Source: Actinomycetota bacterium (lineage in GTDB: Bacteria > Actinomycetota > Actinomycetes > S36-B12 > GCA-2699445). Taken from it: 62,746 nucleotides of DNA. Position 1 is the first letter of the stretch. Each line of letters begins with the position of its first letter. The stretch spans positions 1 through 62,746 of the forward strand of contig JAGQTY010000006.1 of the NCBI GenBank assembly GCA_020438795.1. The letters are read 5' to 3'. Shown piece after piece: positions 61,836 through 62,746 of this stretch. The position numbers were made by a program, and so were the translations under genes. The notes beneath the pieces were generated by a model, which saw only the letters and a list, made by a program, of their open reading frames with translations, searched no databases and was not told the DNA's origin.

Positions 61836-62642
61836 ATGACGCCACCTGACTTCGCCGAAGCGTCGGCCGTCACCCCGCTGGGGGAGGGCTCATACTCCGT
61901 CGAGGTCCCGGCCGGCTGGGATGTCCTGGGGGCCACCAATGGTGGCCTCTTGCTGGCCACGACCGCCCGGGCCCTCATGGCCGAGACCGGGCGCGTGCCC
62001 GTCACACTCACCGCCCACTACCTGGCGCCCGTGGCTCCGGGGCGGGCCACGATCGCCACCGACCTTGTCAAGCGTGGCCGGGGTTTCACGACAGCGACCG
62101 CACGGCTGAGTCAGCAGGAGCGTGACTGCATGGCGGTGCTCGGCTCGTTCGGCACGATCGAAGCGGACCCGCAGGTCCTGCTCCAGGACGCCGAGCCGGT
62201 GGTGCTTCCCGCCGCACCGGGGCAGATGGATCGAGTGCGCGCAGATGCCGAAGTCGGGCTGCCGCCGCCGCTGATGGACCGTGTGGACATTCGCCTGCAT
62301 CCGCAGGATGCCGGGTTCATGGCCGGGCAGGCCTCCGGTCAGGCCAGGATGCGCGCGTGGGTGAGCCCCGGCGCCGCCTGGGACCCACCAGGCGTGATCC
62401 TCGCCTGTGATGTGCTGCCGCCCACGATCTTCAATGCGAATCTGCCTGTCAATTGGACGCCGACGCTCGAGCTGACGGTCCATGTGCGGAGCATCCCGGG
62501 TACCGAGTACGTCAGGGTCGACTCCAGGACCCGGTTCGTCAGCCACGGTCGCCTCGAGGTGGACAGTCTGGTCTGGGACGAGCGGGGTGATCTGGTGGCG
62601 CAGTCACGGCAGTTGATGCTCGTGCCCCGTCCCGCGAGCTGA
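61836..62642 (+). CDS. Thioesterase-like (TesB/HotDog) protein
   Basis: 268 residues, two HotDog halves. First half: TNGGLLLATTARALMAETG, VTLTAHYLAPVAPGRATIAT, GRGFTTATARLSQQERDCMAVLGSF. Second half: PTLELTVHVRSIPGTEYVRVDSRTRFVSHGRLEVDSLVWDERGDLV, with the conserved strand and the Asp near the C-terminus. Acyl-CoA thioesterase activity is the best guess. It resembles the product at 54954-55769 in architecture but not closely in sequence. The last 104 bases of the window after it hold nothing recognisable. Confidence 0.75.
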   Translation: MTPPDFAEASAVTPLGEGSYSVEVPAGWDVLGATNGGLLLATTARALMAETGRVPVTLTAHYLAPVAPGRATIATDLVKRGRGFTTATARLSQQERDCMAVLGSFGTIEADPQVLLQDAEPVVLPAAPGQMDRVRADAEVGLPPPLMDRVDIRLHPQDAGFMAGQASGQARMRAWVSPGAAWDPPGVILACDVLPPTIFNANLPVNWTPTLELTVHVRSIPGTEYVRVDSRTRFVSHGRLEVDSLVWDERGDLVAQSRQLMLVPRPAS

Positions 62643-62746
62643 TGGCAGCCGGGAGCTCGCCGCACAATGCACCAGGACACCGGTCCAGTACTGGAAGTCC
62701 GGCTTCTACCGGCTGGCATGGTCCGCAGGCCTGCCGCCGGCGCTAG

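Noticed and set aside
1..62746. CRISPR arrays, tRNA or rRNA genes, prophage genes
   Set aside because: No regularly spaced repeats, no tRNA-like cloverleaf in any intergenic stretch, no phage structural or integrase gene seen.
62643..62746. Minus-strand frame running over the window end
   Set aside because: It is antisense to the thioesterase and has no start signal or motif; the last 104 bases show nothing recognisable.

Overview
The window is 62.7 kb of high-GC DNA from a class Actinomycetes bacterium (phylum Actinomycetota). The evidence is a complete Pup-proteasome locus (mpa/arc, dop, pup, prcB, prcA, pafA), RbpA, an Lnt/polyprenol-mannosyltransferase pair, a TatA-TatC pair, a HelY-type helicase, many GTG/TTG starts and very frequent leaderless starts (TANNNT box, 6-7 nt, start codon). 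Genus cannot be fixed by reading alone. No rRNA, tRNA, CRISPR array or prophage was seen.

Layout. 0-3 kb: the tail of one gene and a full gene for large secreted Ig-like repeat proteins whose last 133 bp are identical. 3-7.3 kb: cobalamin-dependent methionine synthase, with a putative 20-codon leader ORF ending on its start codon, and a HAD phosphatase. 7.5-12 kb: small lipoproteins, a DsbB-like oxidoreductase with a 52-aa membrane partner, an SSI-like lipoprotein, a frameshifted CHRD-like lipoprotein, a YjbR-like protein and a RecB-family nuclease. 12-24.4 kb: proteasome region: site-2 protease, tRNA m1A58 methyltransferase, Mpa/ARC, a zinc-sensing diguanylate cyclase, a sugar transporter, Dop, Pup, PrcB, PrcA, PafA and a lipoprotein FKBP. 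24.4-33.6 kb: Zn-ribbon protein, ion permease, TatA/TatC, diacylglycerol kinase-like protein, HelY helicase, YciO-type protein, coiled-coil protein and 5'-3' exonuclease. 33.7-39.7 kb: a membrane-anchored M28 peptidase, an intact IS110-family element, an MFS exporter and a small secreted protein. 39.8-49.6 kb: M24 peptidase, acyl-CoA dehydrogenase, amidohydrolase, a sortase-type surface protein, Lnt-Ppm1-FxsA, RbpA behind a SigR-type promoter and a glycerophosphodiester phosphodiesterase. 49.6-62.7 kb: accessory metabolism (DHOD-like, DUF2804-like, PEBP, CocE/NonD hydrolase, two thioesterase-like proteins, NmrA-like reductase, haloalkane dehalogenase-like hydrolase, DUF1254-like) and several small proteins of unknown role.

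Functional links. The 12-24 kb block encodes one protein-degradation pathway: PafA attaches Pup, Mpa recognises and unfolds pupylated proteins, PrcA/PrcB degrade them, Dop removes Pup. Pup already ends in Gly-Gly-Glu, so it needs no deamidation. Lnt, Ppm1 and FxsA form an envelope-biogenesis operon, fitting the many lipoproteins around it. The most unusual observations are the regular leaderless-start signature (about 18 genes), the putative metH leader ORF, the SigR-type rbpA promoter, the 133-bp identity at the window edge, and the IS110 element whose upstream non-coding segment is the expected place for a bridge RNA and shows complementarity to the other end of the element.
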